DNA from: Aquabacter sediminis
GTDB taxonomy: Bacteria > Pseudomonadota > Alphaproteobacteria > Rhizobiales > Xanthobacteraceae
Length of the DNA stretch: 64,000 nt
NCBI RefSeq assembly: GCF_028863665.1
Contig: NZ_JARBFX010000007.1
Location: 62,001 to 126,000, forward strand
Direction of reading: 5' to 3'
Part shown: positions 8,054 through 18,347 of the stretch, in pieces
Layout: each line of letters starts with the position of its first letter
Numbering within the stretch: position 1 is the first letter of the stretch
Made by a program: the position numbers and the translations under genes
Notes under the pieces: model-generated
The model's database searches: none
Told to the model about the DNA's origin: nothing
Seen by the model: only the letters and a program-made list of their open reading frames with translations

Positions 8054-10840
8054 TCAGCCGCTGTTCCGCAAGCCCGCGGAAATGCCATTGATGGTCAGCT
8101 GGATCCCGTGCAGCACATTCTCATCCGGCACCTCGGCCGCCTCGTTGCGCCGATGCAGCTTGAGGAGCTGGATCTGGACGTGGTTCAGCGGATCCAGATA
8201 GGGAAAGCGGTTCCGGATGGAACGGCTCAGGAGGGGATTGCCCTCCAGCAGCTTGGCCTGACCGGTAATGGCCAGGAGGTGTGAGATGGTGCTCTGATAC
8301 TCGGCGTTGATACGGCCGAAGATGCGCTCCCGCAGGTCCTCGTCCTCCACCAGCTCGGCATAGCGGGAGGCCACCGCAAGGGAACTCTTCGACAGCACCA
8401 TGTCCATGTTTGACAGCAAGGTGCGGAAGAAGGGCCAGTCGCGGTACATGGCCCGCAACTGGTCGAGCCCGTCTTGCGGATGGGCGGCCACATAGGCCTC
8501 GATGGCCGCGCCGAACCCGTACCAGCCCGGCAGCATCAGCCGGCACTGGGCCCAGCTGAACACCCAGGGGATGGCGCGCAGGGCGTTGATGGAGCGGGTT
8601 TTCTTCCGCGAGGCCGGGCGGGAGCCGATGTTCAGGGTGGCGATCTCGTTGATCACGGTGGAGGACCAGAAATAGTCCTCAAAGCCCTCGGTCTCATAGA
8701 CGAGGTTGCGGTAGGCGGCGAAGGCGGTCTGGGACAGCTCCTCCATGGTGGTGAGGAAGTCGGCCCGGGGCGCGTTTTCCTTCGGCTGGAGGAGGCTCGC
8801 CTCCAGCGTCGCCGCCACCAGGATTTCCAGGTTCCGGCGCCCCACGTCGGGGGTCGAATACTTGGAGGCGATGATCTCGCCCTGCTCGGTCACGCGGATC
8901 TGACCGTTCACGGCGCCGCCGGGCTGAGCCAGGATGGCGTCGTAGCTCGGCCCGCCGCCGCGTCCCACCGAGCCGCCGCGCCCATGGAACAGGCGCAGCT
9001 TGATACCGTGGCGGCGAAACACATCGATGAGCCCGATCTCGGCCTTGTACAATTCCCAGCCCGAGGTGACGAAGCCGCCATCCTTGTTGCTGTCGGAATA
9101 GCCCAGCATCACCTCCTGGACGCCCCCGCGGCTGTCGACCAGTGCCCGATAGGCGGGAATGGAGAACAAGCGATCCATCACCTCGGCGCAGGCGCGCAGG
9201 TCCTCGATGGTCTCGAAGAGGGGGATGATGTTGATGTCGCTTGTGCCATCGGCCCGCACGAGGCCCACCTCCTTCAGCAGCAACGCAAGCTCAAGAAGGT
9301 CGGACACCCCTTCGGCCTTTGAGATGATGGCATTGGGGATCACGGCTGGCCCGAGGCGCGCATGGGCGTCGGCAGCCGTGCGCAGGATATCCAGCTCCGA
9401 CTGGGTTTCCTCCCCATAGCCCAGATAGGGCGAGGTCAGCGGCCGGGCATTCGCCAGTTCGCGGGTCAGCAGGGTGATCCGGGCGGCTTCGTCGAGGGCG
9501 AGATAGCCGGTGCCGGGCGCCACCTTCTCAAGCAGCTCTGCGACCGTGCGCTCATGCACGTCGGAATTCTGGCGCAGGTCGAGACTGGTCAGGTGGAAGC
9601 CGAAACAATCCGCCGCCCGCCTGAGGTGGCGCAGGCGGCCGCGGGCCAGGATGCGCGAACCATTCTGCACCAGGGAGTGGTGGATCAGGTCGAGATCGGC
9701 CTTGAAAGCAGAAGCGGTCGGGTACGGCGCCACGTCGGTCGGGGCTGAGATCCCCTTCAGCTGGGCGGACGTGGCGCGAAGACGCGCGGCGACGAGGGAC
9801 AAAGCGAGCCGATAGGGCTCCTCCCGACGGGTGAGACTGCGGTCCGGAGACGCGTCCATCAGCGACACAAGGCCCGGCGAGACCTTAACCAGGCGTCCAG
9901 CGAGAGAGAGTTCGCCGGCCAGCGCCTCTACCTGCTCTTCATAGAAGCGCAGCACCCGATCCCGCTGGAGCGCCACCGTTTCGCGCAGCACGCTGGCGGT
10001 CACGAAGGGATTGCCGTCACGGTCGCCCCCAATCCAGCTGCCGATGCGCAGGAAGGAGGGCACCTCGGCCTCTGCGGCCTTCGGGTCAACTTTCGCCAGC
10101 TGGTCCTCGATGGTGCAGAAGAGACGCGGCACTTCTTGCAGGAAGGTATAATCGTAATAGGAAAGGCCGTTCACCACTTCGTCGATGACCGTCAGCTTGA
10201 TCCGGCGCAGAAGTGCGGTCTGCCAGAGCGTAAGAACCGCCCGCCGCAAGGTCTCTTCCTCGAGCTCGCGCTCTTCGGGCGTGGCGGACACCTGCTCCCG
10301 GCGGTCCAAAAGGTCCGAGATTTCCATTTCCCGGTTCAGGGTACTCTTGCGCCGCACTTCAGTGGGATGGGCGGTCAGGACAGGGCTCACCAGGGCGCCG
10401 GCGAAGAAATCCTTCAGGTCGGAGGCGGTGAGACCGGCGTCCACGGCTTTCGACAGTGCGTTGGAGAGGGTACCGCGACGGGGAGCGGAACCGGCAATGG
10501 CATGGGCCCGGTTGCGCCGAATGTGGTGCTGGTCCTCGGCGATATTGGCAAGGTGCGAGAAATAGGAAAAAGCGCGCACGATCTGGACCGCCACCTCAGG
10601 CGAGAGCTGGCCGAGGATGGTTTCCAACTCCTGTCGGGCCCCCTCGTCCGCGTCGCGGTGGAAGCGGATGGAAGTGCGCCGGATAATCTCCACCAGGTGA
10701 TAAACGGGCTCTCCCTCCTGGGCGCGCACGGTATCGCCGAGCAGGCGGCCGAGGAGGCGGATGTCGTCCCGAAGGGGCCGGTCCTTCTCGCTGCCGTCTT
10801 CCTCGCTGTCCCCCACCACGGCCCACACGGCGCTCGACAT
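8054..10840 (-). CDS. ppc: Phosphoenolpyruvate carboxylase
   Basis: Anaplerotic enzyme that carboxylates PEP with bicarbonate to oxaloacetate. 928 residues, normal for bacterial Ppc. Diagnostic segments are [13 protein letters not shown] with catalytic His158, [40 protein letters not shown] and the C-terminal [12 protein letters not shown]; most family members end NTG, so the Ser is a mild variation. The first ~35 residues are acidic and variable, so the exact start (ATG 10840) is less certain than the rest. A separate transcript from purA is suggested by the 245-nt gap with a terminator hairpin. Confidence 0.97.
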   Translation of the reverse strand: MSSAVWAVVGDSEEDGSEKDRPLRDDIRLLGRLLGDTVRAQEGEPVYHLVEIIRRTSIRFHRDADEGARQELETILGQLSPEVAVQIVRAFSYFSHLANIAEDQHHIRRNRAHAIAGSAPRRGTLSNALSKAVDAGLTASDLKDFFAGALVSPVLTAHPTEVRRKSTLNREMEISDLLDRREQVSATPEERELEEETLRRAVLTLWQTALLRRIKLTVIDEVVNGLSYYDYTFLQEVPRLFCTIEDQLAKVDPKAAEAEVPSFLRIGSWIGGDRDGNPFVTASVLRETVALQRDRVLRFYEEQVEALAGELSLAGRLVKVSPGLVSLMDASPDRSLTRREEPYRLALSLVAARLRATSAQLKGISAPTDVAPYPTASAFKADLDLIHHSLVQNGSRILARGRLRHLRRAADCFGFHLTSLDLRQNSDVHERTVAELLEKVAPGTGYLALDEAARITLLTRELANARPLTSPYLGYGEETQSELDILRTAADAHARLGPAVIPNAIISKAEGVSDLLELALLLKEVGLVRADGTSDINIIPLFETIEDLRACAEVMDRLFSIPAYRALVDSRGGVQEVMLGYSDSNKDGGFVTSGWELYKAEIGLIDVFRRHGIKLRLFHGRGGSVGRGGGPSYDAILAQPGGAVNGQIRVTEQGEIIASKYSTPDVGRRNLEILVAATLEASLLQPKENAPRADFLTTMEELSQTAFAAYRNLVYETEGFEDYFWSSTVINEIATLNIGSRPASRKKTRSINALRAIPWVFSWAQCRLMLPGWYGFGAAIEAYVAAHPQDGLDQLRAMYRDWPFFRTLLSNMDMVLSKSSLAVASRYAELVEDEDLRERIFGRINAEYQSTISHLLAITGQAKLLEGNPLLSRSIRNRFPYLDPLNHVQIQLLKLHRRNEAAEVPDENVLHGIQLTINGISAGLRNSG

Positions 10841-11145
10841 GCCAGCACTCCCCCCTGCTTTCGTCTAAGGACGGCAGTTTAGACACGTTTTTTCGCAGCC
10901 GCGAAGAGCACATGCACCCAACGCGACGCCAAGGGCGGCCTCTGCGGGCCTGGCGCCTGAGGAAACGGCGGGCAAGCAGGGCGAGCGTCGTAAGTTTGAA
11001 GCAAGCCAAGGTCATTAGGAGTTCGCTTCATTAAAGTTCGCTCATCTCTCCGAGCGTCCTTGCGCGGCAGCGGTTTTAACGTCAAAACCGTTGCTGGAAC
11101 TTATCTTCGGCGCCTCGCGGGGGGCGGCATCGAAACCGGTGATTC
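10841..11145. other. 305-nt divergent intergenic region, ppc / type I secretion operon
   Basis: No gene was found. It must hold the ppc promoter (leftward) and the transporter promoter (rightward). The only structure seen is an inverted repeat CGGTTTT-AACGTC-AAAACCG at 11071-11090, 55 nt before the transporter start, a plausible operator. Confidence 0.5.
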
Positions 11146-12918
11146 ATGACCCAGACGCATTCCACAGCGCGTCCGACACCCAGCCTTGCGCCGACCGCCC
11201 TCGACCTCGCCCTGCAGGCCGCCAAGCCGGCCATGTGGAGCGTGATTGCGTTCAGCTTCTTCATCAACCTGCTGGGCCTCTCCGGCTCCATCTACATGAT
11301 GCAGGTCTATGATCGGGTTCTGGCCAGCCGGAACATCCAGACGCTGATCGTCCTGACCCTCATCATCGCCTTCCTCTATATGATCTCGGCCGGCCTTGAG
11401 GCGTTGCGCACGCAGTTGCTCGTCCGCGCCGGGGTCAAGTTCGACGAGAGCATCAAGGAACATGCGTTTGACGCGGTGCAGCGCGCCTCCTTGCGCCGCC
11501 CGTCCGCGAACCACGTCCAGGCGCTCCGCGACGTGGACACGGTGCGCGACTTTTTCACCGGCGCCGGCCTCGTGTCGCTGTGCGACGTGCCCTGGGTGCC
11601 GATCTACATCGCCTTTGCGACCTTGCTCCACCCCTGGTATGGCATCCTCGCGGTGGTCAGCTGCATCATTTCCGGCGTGCTCGCAGTGGCCAATGACCGC
11701 GTGAACCGTCCGATCCTTGATCGCGCCACCAAGGCCAATATCAACGCCAACAACCAGGCGGTGACCACGTTCCGCAATGCCGAGGTGCTCCAGGCGATGG
11801 GCATGGTGCGCCAATTGCGCGAGCGGTGGCTGGCGCACCGGGCCCAGGCGCTGGGCTGGCAGGGCCTTGCCTCCGACCGTGCCGCATTCCTGGTGGCCGC
11901 CACCAAGTTCAACCGCATGTTCATGCAAAGCCTGGTGCTCGGGCTTGGGGCCTATCTCGCCATCAACCGCGAGATCACGCCCGGCATGATGATCGCCGCT
12001 TCCATCGTGGTCGGCCGCGCCATCCAGCCCATCGAGATGGCCATCGGCAACTGGAAGGGCATCGTTTCCATGCGCTCCGCCTATCGGCGGGTCCAGGAGA
12101 TGCTGCGCCTCAGCCCGCCCCAGCCACAGCGCATGCGCCTGCCCGACCCCACCGGGGTGGTGCATGTGGAGAATGTGTTCGTCACCGCCCCGGGCCGCGA
12201 GGTGCCCGTGTTGCGTGACGTGACTTTCGCCCTGCCGGCGGGAACCACGCTCGGCATCATCGGGCCGAGCGCGGCAGGCAAGTCCACCCTCGCCCGCGCC
12301 CTCGTCGGCGTCTGGCCGACATCCGCGGGCTCCATCCGCCTCGACGGGTCGGACCTGACCCACTGGGATCCGGAGCAGCTGGGACGTTCCATCGGCTACC
12401 TGCCGCAAGACGTGGAACTGTTCGCGGGAACCGTGGCGGAAAACATTGCCCGCTTCGGCGCAAGGGACGAGGCCAAGGTGGTGGAGGCCGCCCAGATGGC
12501 CGGCGTCCATGACATGATCCAGCGCCTGCCCCAAGGCTACAATACGGAGATCGGCGACGGCGGCGCCTCCCTGTCCGGCGGTCAGCGCCAACGGATCGCG
12601 CTTGCCCGCGCCGTCTATGGTCGCCCTGCGCTCATCGTGCTGGACGAACCCAATGCCAGCCTCGACGCCGCCGGCGAACAGGCCCTTGCCCAGGCCGTGC
12701 AGGCCCTCAAGGCGGGGGGATCCACCGTCGTCCTCGTCACCCACAAGACCAACAGCCTCGGACTGTGCGACCTGATCCTGCTGATGAGCGAGGGCACGGT
12801 GCACAGCTTCGGCCCGCGAGACGAGGTGCTGGCCAAGATGCTCGGCCCCCGTCTGGTCCGCCCGCGAGATCCCGCCGGCGAGCCGCCCAAGGTCGATGCC
12901 GGCGCGAAGAAGGGCTGA
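11146..12918 (+). CDS. Type I secretion ABC transporter (PrtD family)
   Basis: 590 residues: a transmembrane half (about 25-310, beginning FSFFINLLGLSGSIYMMQVYDRV) and an ATPase domain with Walker A GPSAAGKST (about 373-381), signature LSGGQRQR (about 476) and Walker B LIVLDEPNASLD. It matches the PrtD/AprD inner-membrane exporter class for unprocessed C-terminal-signal proteins. There is no N-terminal C39 peptidase domain, so it should not cleave double-glycine leaders. The HlyD partner starts 3 nt after its stop. No substrate (RTX protein, adhesin, protease) and no TolC are visible nearby, so the cargo is unknown. Confidence 0.93.
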   Translation: MTQTHSTARPTPSLAPTALDLALQAAKPAMWSVIAFSFFINLLGLSGSIYMMQVYDRVLASRNIQTLIVLTLIIAFLYMISAGLEALRTQLLVRAGVKFDESIKEHAFDAVQRASLRRPSANHVQALRDVDTVRDFFTGAGLVSLCDVPWVPIYIAFATLLHPWYGILAVVSCIISGVLAVANDRVNRPILDRATKANINANNQAVTTFRNAEVLQAMGMVRQLRERWLAHRAQALGWQGLASDRAAFLVAATKFNRMFMQSLVLGLGAYLAINREITPGMMIAASIVVGRAIQPIEMAIGNWKGIVSMRSAYRRVQEMLRLSPPQPQRMRLPDPTGVVHVENVFVTAPGREVPVLRDVTFALPAGTTLGIIGPSAAGKSTLARALVGVWPTSAGSIRLDGSDLTHWDPEQLGRSIGYLPQDVELFAGTVAENIARFGARDEAKVVEAAQMAGVHDMIQRLPQGYNTEIGDGGASLSGGQRQRIALARAVYGRPALIVLDEPNASLDAAGEQALAQAVQALKAGGSTVVLVTHKTNSLGLCDLILLMSEGTVHSFGPRDEVLAKMLGPRLVRPRDPAGEPPKVDAGAKKG

Positions 12919-12921
12919 GCC

Positions 12922-14430
12922 ATGATGAACCATCTCCACACGGGCTTTGTCCGCCTGAAGGATTTCATGCTGCGCCTGAAGAGCCGCCTGCTCGGTTCCG
13001 TGCTCGGCATCCAGCTGCTGCAACGCATGCCACTAAAAGGCACCAGTGTCGCGGCCGCACCCAAGTCGGGGCCCCTGCCAGTCCCGGCGTCGGCTATCGC
13101 TGGCCTCCCCGGCACCGAGTTGGAAGCGCCCGTCCCCTCCAGCGACTATCGGCGCGTGGCCCTGATCGGCTACGCCGTGATCATCGGTGCGTTCGGCGTC
13201 TGCGGCGGCTGGGCGGCCATGGCCAGCATCGACAGCGCCGTGATCGCTTCGGGTGTCGTCTCGGTGGAAAGCAAGCGTCAGGTGGTGCAGCACCTGGAGG
13301 GCGGCATCGTCTCTGAAATCCTGGTGAAGGACGGCCAGGAGGTGAAGCAGGGCCAAGTCCTGTTCCGGCTCGATTCCACCACCTCCCGCGCCAATTTCGA
13401 ATCGGTCCGCGCACAGCTCGACACCCTGGTGGCGATGGAGGCGCGCCTTGAGGCCGAGCGCGGCCAGGCCAGCGCCATCACCTTCCCGCCCGAACTGCTC
13501 TCCCGCGCCGGCGAGCCGACGGTGAAGGCCGCCCTTGCCGACCAGCAGGCTCAGTTCCGGGATCGCAAGGCTTCCATGGACGGCCAGATCGACATTCTCA
13601 ACAGCCGCATCCGCCAGGGGCAGCGCGAGCTGGAGGGCCTGGCCCGTGAGCGGGATTCCGCCGACCAGCAATTGTACTTCATCGATGACGAGCTGGCCGG
13701 CATCCGCGCGCTCAACGACAAGGGCCTTGTCTCGAAGCCCCGCCTTGCCCAGTTGCAGCGGGAGAAGGCGCGGCTCGAAGGGACGGTCGGCCGCAACATG
13801 GCCGATGCCGCCAAGGCGGAGACCAATATCGGCGAGATGAGCCTCCAAATCCAGCAACTGCGCCAAAAGCAGCAGGAAGAAGTGGCCGCCCAGATCGCCG
13901 ACACCCGCCAGAAGATCGCCGACCTGCGCGAGAAGCTTTCCGTTGCGCAGAACGTGCTGAAGCGCATTGACATCCGCGCGCCGCGGGACGGCGTGGTGCA
14001 GAACATCAACCAGAAGATCTACACGGTTGGCGCCGTGGTGCGGCCGGGCGACACCATGCTTGAGATCGTGCCGCAGAATGACGAGCTCATCGTAGACGCC
14101 CAGGTGCCCACCACCGACATCGATCGCCTCCACAATGGCGTGACCGGCGTGGAGGTGCGTTTCCCGGCCTTCCACTCCCGCACCACGCCACTCATTCTCG
14201 GCGAACTGCGTACGGTATCGCCTGATCGGCTGGTGAACGAGAGCACCCACGAACCCTATTACCAGGCGGTGGTTGCGGTGAACTCCACCGATTTGCCGGA
14301 CGACATGAAGGCGCGCCTGCGCCCTGGTATGCCGGCGGAAGTGGTGTTCACCACCGGGGAGCGGACCGTGATGAGCTATCTGACGCGGCCTCTGACAGAC
14401 GCGCTGCTGAAGTCTTTCCGTGAACGTTGA
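12922..14430 (+). CDS. HlyD/PrtE-family periplasmic adaptor of type I secretion
   Basis: 502 residues. A cytoplasmic N-terminus is followed by one membrane helix (about 76-98, VALIGYAVIIGAFGVCGGWAAM). The lipoyl half motif GVVSVESKRQVVQHLEGG, a long coiled-coil hairpin (about 190-345) and the second lipoyl half IDIRAPRDGVVQNINQK complete the adaptor. It would link the preceding ABC exporter to a TolC-type outer-membrane channel. At about 500 residues it is longer than HlyD, mostly through its N-terminal segment (1-75). Forms an operon with the transporter. Confidence 0.93.
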   Translation: MMNHLHTGFVRLKDFMLRLKSRLLGSVLGIQLLQRMPLKGTSVAAAPKSGPLPVPASAIAGLPGTELEAPVPSSDYRRVALIGYAVIIGAFGVCGGWAAMASIDSAVIASGVVSVESKRQVVQHLEGGIVSEILVKDGQEVKQGQVLFRLDSTTSRANFESVRAQLDTLVAMEARLEAERGQASAITFPPELLSRAGEPTVKAALADQQAQFRDRKASMDGQIDILNSRIRQGQRELEGLARERDSADQQLYFIDDELAGIRALNDKGLVSKPRLAQLQREKARLEGTVGRNMADAAKAETNIGEMSLQIQQLRQKQQEEVAAQIADTRQKIADLREKLSVAQNVLKRIDIRAPRDGVVQNINQKIYTVGAVVRPGDTMLEIVPQNDELIVDAQVPTTDIDRLHNGVTGVEVRFPAFHSRTTPLILGELRTVSPDRLVNESTHEPYYQAVVAVNSTDLPDDMKARLRPGMPAEVVFTTGERTVMSYLTRPLTDALLKSFRER

Positions 14431-14513
14431 CGCAAGCCTGCTGGATTGAGCTGCGTTGACTTAACGGCACAAGACGGCGAGGGTCGCCCGGCCATTACGG
14501 TGAGGCGTCCCTC

Positions 14514-15428
14514 GTGCCAGATATCCACCCGCCCGCCTTCGAGCCAACCATCTATCGCAACGCGAACGCGGATCTCCAGGCCTTCGACGATGCGGCGCTC
14601 CTGCGCCATTTTGTCGACCATGGCCGGGCCGAGGGTCGCGTTGCTTCGCGGATTTGTCAGCGGAGCGACTTCCTCGCCCTCGTCCCACCCCGGGATGATG
14701 TCCTTGAGATCGGTCCCTTCCTCAATCCGTGCCTGCGCAGGGACGACCGTAACGTATTCTATTTCGACGTACTGGACCGCGAGCAACTGATCGCGCGGGC
14801 GCAGACCCTCGTTGCTGCCGGAGCCTTCGATCCCGCGCAAGGCGCAGATTTTATCGCCGGAGCGCCGTTTATCGACTTCGTCCATCCCCAGGGGGACCTG
14901 TCAGGGATAGAGCGCACCTTCAGCCACATCCTCAGCAGCCATTGCGCCGAGCACCAGCCGGACCTCGTCGGCCATCTACAGAGCGTCTCGCGCCTGCTCG
15001 AGCCCGGTGGCAGCTATTTCCTGATCCTTCCAGACCACCGGTACTGCTTCGATCACTTCCTGCCGGAGACCCGCCTGGTGGACGTCCTTGCGGCCCATAT
15101 CGAGGGCCGGAAGCTTCATACGCCCTTGGAGGTGCTGGAGCATCGTCTTCTGACCACGCACAGCGATCCGATCCGCCACTGGAACGGGGATCATGGCCGG
15201 CCGCTGATCGAGACTGACCCGCCGCCAGCCATTTCGCATATTGTCGAAGAAGCCCGGCTGGCGAGGACCGCCTATGTGGACGTACACAGCTGGAAGTTCA
15301 CGCCCGACGGCTTCCAGGCGATCGTGACCGGGCTGAAGGCGTTGGGGCTCGTGGATCTCGATGTCGTCGAAATCTACCCGACCCTGCGCAATGCGCTGGA
15401 GTTCTTCGTGCTGCTGCGCAAGCCGTGA
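14514..15428 (+). CDS. Class I SAM-dependent methyltransferase-like protein
   Basis: 304 residues, GTG start with GTGAGGCG about 10 nt upstream. The central part resembles a methyltransferase 11-type fold: DVLEIGPFLNP as glycine loop, an acidic FYFDVLDRE strand end, then HILSSHCAEHQPDLVGHL and LLEPGGSYFLILPDH, the usual motif-IV/V region. The N-terminal YRNANADL...HFVDHGRAEGR segment is a short module seen next to glycan-related enzymes. It lies 83 nt downstream of the secretion pair on the same strand and may belong to that unit. The substrate is unknown; a saccharide is a guess from the N-terminal module. Confidence 0.7.
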   Translation: MPDIHPPAFEPTIYRNANADLQAFDDAALLRHFVDHGRAEGRVASRICQRSDFLALVPPRDDVLEIGPFLNPCLRRDDRNVFYFDVLDREQLIARAQTLVAAGAFDPAQGADFIAGAPFIDFVHPQGDLSGIERTFSHILSSHCAEHQPDLVGHLQSVSRLLEPGGSYFLILPDHRYCFDHFLPETRLVDVLAAHIEGRKLHTPLEVLEHRLLTTHSDPIRHWNGDHGRPLIETDPPPAISHIVEEARLARTAYVDVHSWKFTPDGFQAIVTGLKALGLVDLDVVEIYPTLRNALEFFVLLRKP

Positions 15429-15480
15429 GGGCGCGCGGTTTGCCGCAGATGTTGCGTCGCCACAGGGGTTCCGTTCGACA

Positions 15481-15509
15481 TTGACAGCTTTCCAGGCCAC
15501 TCCTACGTT
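15481..15509 (+). promoter_or_regulatory. Candidate sigma70-type promoter for etfBA-hbd
   Basis: TTGACA, a 17-nt spacer, then TACGTT (3 of 6 bases of the -10 consensus), about 110 nt upstream of etfB. The -35 element is perfect but the -10 is weak, so this is only a candidate. Confidence 0.3.
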
Positions 15510-15616
15510 GCCGCCCCCAAGGTATGCTGCGCTGCGGACACCGCTGCGTCAGCGTCAAACGCGGGACATTGTCCCGCGGCCATACTTCAAGTGTCGGTCT
15601 GGGGGAGCGCGCGGTA

Positions 15617-16366
15617 ATGAAAATTCTCGTCCCCGTTAAGCGTGTCGTCGATTACAACGTGAAGGTTCGCGTCAAGTCGGACGGCACGGGGGTTGAGCTC
15701 GCCAACGTCAAGATGTCCATGAACCCCTTCGACGAGATAGCCGTCGAGGAGGCGCTGCGCCTCAAGGAGGCGGGAAAGGCCACCGAGGTGGTGGTTGTGT
15801 CGGTCGGCCCCGCGCAGGCGTCTGAGACCCTGCGTACCGCTCTCGCCATGGGCGCGGACCGCGGCATCCTGGTGAAGACCGACGTGACCACCGAGCCGCT
15901 GGCTGTGGCCAAGATCCTCAAGGCCGTCGTGGGCGAAGAAGCGCCCGGCTTGGTGATTCTGGGCAAGCAGGCCATCGACGATGATTGCAACCAGACCGGC
16001 CAGATGCTCGCTGCCCTGCTGGGCTGGGGCCAGGGCACGTTTGCATCCAAGGTGGTCGTCGAAGACGGCGCGACCCTTGTGACCCGCGAGATTGACGGCG
16101 GCTTGCAGACGGTGAAGCTGACCCTTCCGGCCATAGTGACCACCGACCTTCGCCTCAACGAGCCGCGCTATGCTTCGCTGCCCAACATCATGAAGGCGAA
16201 GAAGAAGCCCATCGACGAGAAGAGCCCCGAGGCGTACGGCGTTGACGTGACGCCGCGCCTCAAGGTGCTCAAGACCGCCGAGCCCGCGGGCCGCAAGGCC
16301 GGCGTGAAGGTCGGCTCGGTGGCTGAACTGGTGGCGAAGCTCAAGGACGAGGCGGGGGTGATCTGA
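15617..16366 (+). CDS. etfB: Electron transfer flavoprotein beta subunit
   Basis: 249 residues from ATG 15617 ([14 protein letters not shown]), the canonical start; longer in-frame extensions are not family-like. Characteristic segments are [17 protein letters not shown], the AMP-site region [11 protein letters not shown], and [21 protein letters not shown]. With EtfA it accepts electrons from acyl-CoA dehydrogenases and passes them to ETF-ubiquinone oxidoreductase. It overlaps etfA by one base (TGATG). Confidence 0.96.
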   Translation: MKILVPVKRVVDYNVKVRVKSDGTGVELANVKMSMNPFDEIAVEEALRLKEAGKATEVVVVSVGPAQASETLRTALAMGADRGILVKTDVTTEPLAVAKILKAVVGEEAPGLVILGKQAIDDDCNQTGQMLAALLGWGQGTFASKVVVEDGATLVTREIDGGLQTVKLTLPAIVTTDLRLNEPRYASLPNIMKAKKKPIDEKSPEAYGVDVTPRLKVLKTAEPAGRKAGVKVGSVAELVAKLKDEAGVI

Positions 16367-17310
16367 TGACGACGTTGCTGCTCGCCGAACACGACAATTC
16401 CACCCTGAACGGCGCCACTGCCAAGGCCCTGACCGCCGCCGCCGCTCTAGGGGGCCCGGTCCATGTGCTGGTAGCCGGCCAGAATGCCGGCGCCGTCGCC
16501 GAGGCGGCTGCCAAGCTGGCGGGCGTCGAGAAGGTGCTGGTGGCGGATGACGCCGCCTACGCGCATCGCCTCGCCGAACCCTATGCGGACTTGATCGTCT
16601 CGCTGGCCGGTGGATATGACGCCATCGTCGGCCCCTCCACCACGGCGGCCAAGAACGTCCTGCCCCGCGTCGCCGCGCTGCTGGACGTGATGCAGATCTC
16701 CGATATTACCAAGGTGGCCGCGCCCGATACGTTCGAGCGTCCCATCTATGCCGGCAATGCCGTGCAGACGGTGCAGTCGGGCGATGCCAAGAAGGTCATC
16801 ACCGTGCGCACGGCCTCGTTCGCAGCCACAGGCGAGGGTGGCTCCGCCGCCATTGAGGCGGTGTCCAAGGCCGGCGATCCCGGCGTGTCCACCTTCGTGG
16901 AGGAGAGCCTCTCGGCCTCCGACCGCCCCGAGCTCACCGCTGCCCGCATCATCGTGTCCGGCGGTCGCGCCGTCGGTTCGAAGGAGAAGTTCGCGGAAGT
17001 GATCGAGCCGCTGGCCGACGTTCTCGGCGCCGCGGTCGGCGCGTCCCGCGCGGCGGTGGATGCCGGATACGCGCCCAACGACTGGCAGGTGGGCCAGACC
17101 GGCAAGGTGGTCGCGCCCGAGCTTTACGTCGCGCTGGGCATCTCCGGCGCCATTCAGCATCTCGCCGGCATGAAGGACTCCAAGGTCATTGTCGCCGTCA
17201 ACAAGGACGAGGAGGCGCCTATTTTCCAGGTTGCCGATTACGGCCTGGTGGGTGATCTCTTTGCCGTGGTGCCCGAGCTGAAGGCCGAGTTGCAGAAGGC
17301 CAAGGGCTGA
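16366..17310 (+). CDS. etfA: Electron transfer flavoprotein alpha subunit
   Basis: 314 residues. The N-terminal domain begins [17 protein letters not shown]. The C-terminal FAD domain carries [56 protein letters not shown] and [14 protein letters not shown]. The length and fusion-free layout fit the general respiratory ETF rather than the longer FixB. Translationally coupled to etfB, and about 100 nt ahead of hbd. Confidence 0.96.
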   Translation: MTTLLLAEHDNSTLNGATAKALTAAAALGGPVHVLVAGQNAGAVAEAAAKLAGVEKVLVADDAAYAHRLAEPYADLIVSLAGGYDAIVGPSTTAAKNVLPRVAALLDVMQISDITKVAAPDTFERPIYAGNAVQTVQSGDAKKVITVRTASFAATGEGGSAAIEAVSKAGDPGVSTFVEESLSASDRPELTAARIIVSGGRAVGSKEKFAEVIEPLADVLGAAVGASRAAVDAGYAPNDWQVGQTGKVVAPELYVALGISGAIQHLAGMKDSKVIVAVNKDEEAPIFQVADYGLVGDLFAVVPELKAELQKAKG

Positions 17311-17410
17311 CGGGCCCGCACTGACGGAACCGGTCGGGCCCTCCGGCCGGGACCCCACGGGGTCGGACACCCGGTCCGGCCTCGTCAACCAAGTGAAAGA
17401 CGAGAGCAAA

Positions 17411-18292
17411 ATGCCGCTCGAGATCAAGAAGGTGGGTGTCATTGGTGCCGGGCAGATGGGCAACGGCATCGCCCATGTCTGCGCCATCGCCGGCTACGAC
17501 GTCGCCTTGCACGACGCCGATGCGGACCGCATCCGCTCGGGCCTCGCCACGATCAACGGCAATATGGCAAAGCAGGTCTCGAAGGCCACCATCTCCGAGG
17601 AAGAGCGCCAGGCGGCCCTGGCCCGCATCCTCGCTGCGCCCGCCATTGAGGATCTGGCGGAATGCGATCTCGTGATCGAGTCCGCCACCGAGAAGGAAGA
17701 GACCAAGCGGAAGATCTTCGCCTCGGTCTGTCCGGTTCTGCGGCCCGATGCGCTGGTGGCCAGCAACACCTCGTCCATCTCGATCACCCGCCTCGCCGCC
17801 TCCACCGACCGGCCTGAGCGGTTCATCGGCATCCATTTCATGAACCCGGTTCCGCTGATGGAGCTGGTGGAACTGGTCCGCGGCATCGCCACCGACGATG
17901 ACACGTTCGAAAGCTCAAAGCAGTTCGTCACCCGCCTGCACAAGACCTATGCGGTGGCTGAGGACTTCCCGGCCTTCATCGTCAACCGCATCCTGCTGCC
18001 GATGATCAACGAGGCCATCTACACCCTCTATGAGGGCGTCGGCTCCGTGGACGCCATCGACCGCGCCATGAAGCTGGGCGCCAACCATCCCATGGGCCCC
18101 CTGCAACTGGCCGATTTCATCGGCCTCGACACCTGCCTGGCCATCATGCAGGTGCTCCATGAGGGGCTCGCCGACAGCAAGTATCGCCCCTGCCCGCTTC
18201 TCGTGAAATACGTGGAAGCCGGTTGGCTCGGGCGGAAGACCAAGCGCGGCTTCTACGACTATCGCGGCGAGAAGCCGGTTCCCACGCGCTGA
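17411..18292 (+). CDS. hbd: 3-hydroxybutyryl-CoA dehydrogenase
   Basis: 293 residues. NAD-binding Rossmann motif GVIGAGQMGNGIAHVCA (residues ~9-25), the catalytic His region IGIHFMNPVPLMELVE, then PAFIVNRILLPMINEA and NHPMGPLQLADFIGLDTCL. It oxidises (S)-3-hydroxybutyryl-CoA or runs in the reductive direction. Being downstream of etfBA fits short-chain fatty acid or PHB-linked metabolism. ATG 17411 with GAGAG upstream is preferred over a GTG six codons earlier. Confidence 0.95.
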   Translation: MPLEIKKVGVIGAGQMGNGIAHVCAIAGYDVALHDADADRIRSGLATINGNMAKQVSKATISEEERQAALARILAAPAIEDLAECDLVIESATEKEETKRKIFASVCPVLRPDALVASNTSSISITRLAASTDRPERFIGIHFMNPVPLMELVELVRGIATDDDTFESSKQFVTRLHKTYAVAEDFPAFIVNRILLPMINEAIYTLYEGVGSVDAIDRAMKLGANHPMGPLQLADFIGLDTCLAIMQVLHEGLADSKYRPCPLLVKYVEAGWLGRKTKRGFYDYRGEKPVPTR

Positions 18293-18299
18293 GCGCCGG

Positions 18300-18320
18300 C
18301 GGGGACGCCGGGCGTCCCCG
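18300..18320. terminator. Hairpin between convergent hbd and tlpA
   Basis: CGGGGACGC and GCGTCCCCG form a 9-bp stem around a 3-nt loop, in the 55-nt gap between two convergent genes. There is no T-run on either side, so it may act only as a transcript-end stabiliser or Rho-assisted terminator. Confidence 0.45.
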
Positions 18321-18347
18321 CGCAAGTGTCGGATGCGGTTGATCCGG

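Noticed and set aside
11101-13023. 640-residue open frame on the minus strand opposite the ABC transporter
   Set aside because: It is a GC-driven shadow of a gene with full family motifs; its translation is His/Gly/Asp-rich without any domain, as are similar long antisense frames elsewhere.
11146-14430. Type I secretion pair as the exporter of the peptides at 32.9-34.0 kb
   Set aside because: The transporter has no C39 peptidase domain to cut a GG leader, it belongs to the PrtD class, and it is 20 kb away. The link is not supported by the sequence.
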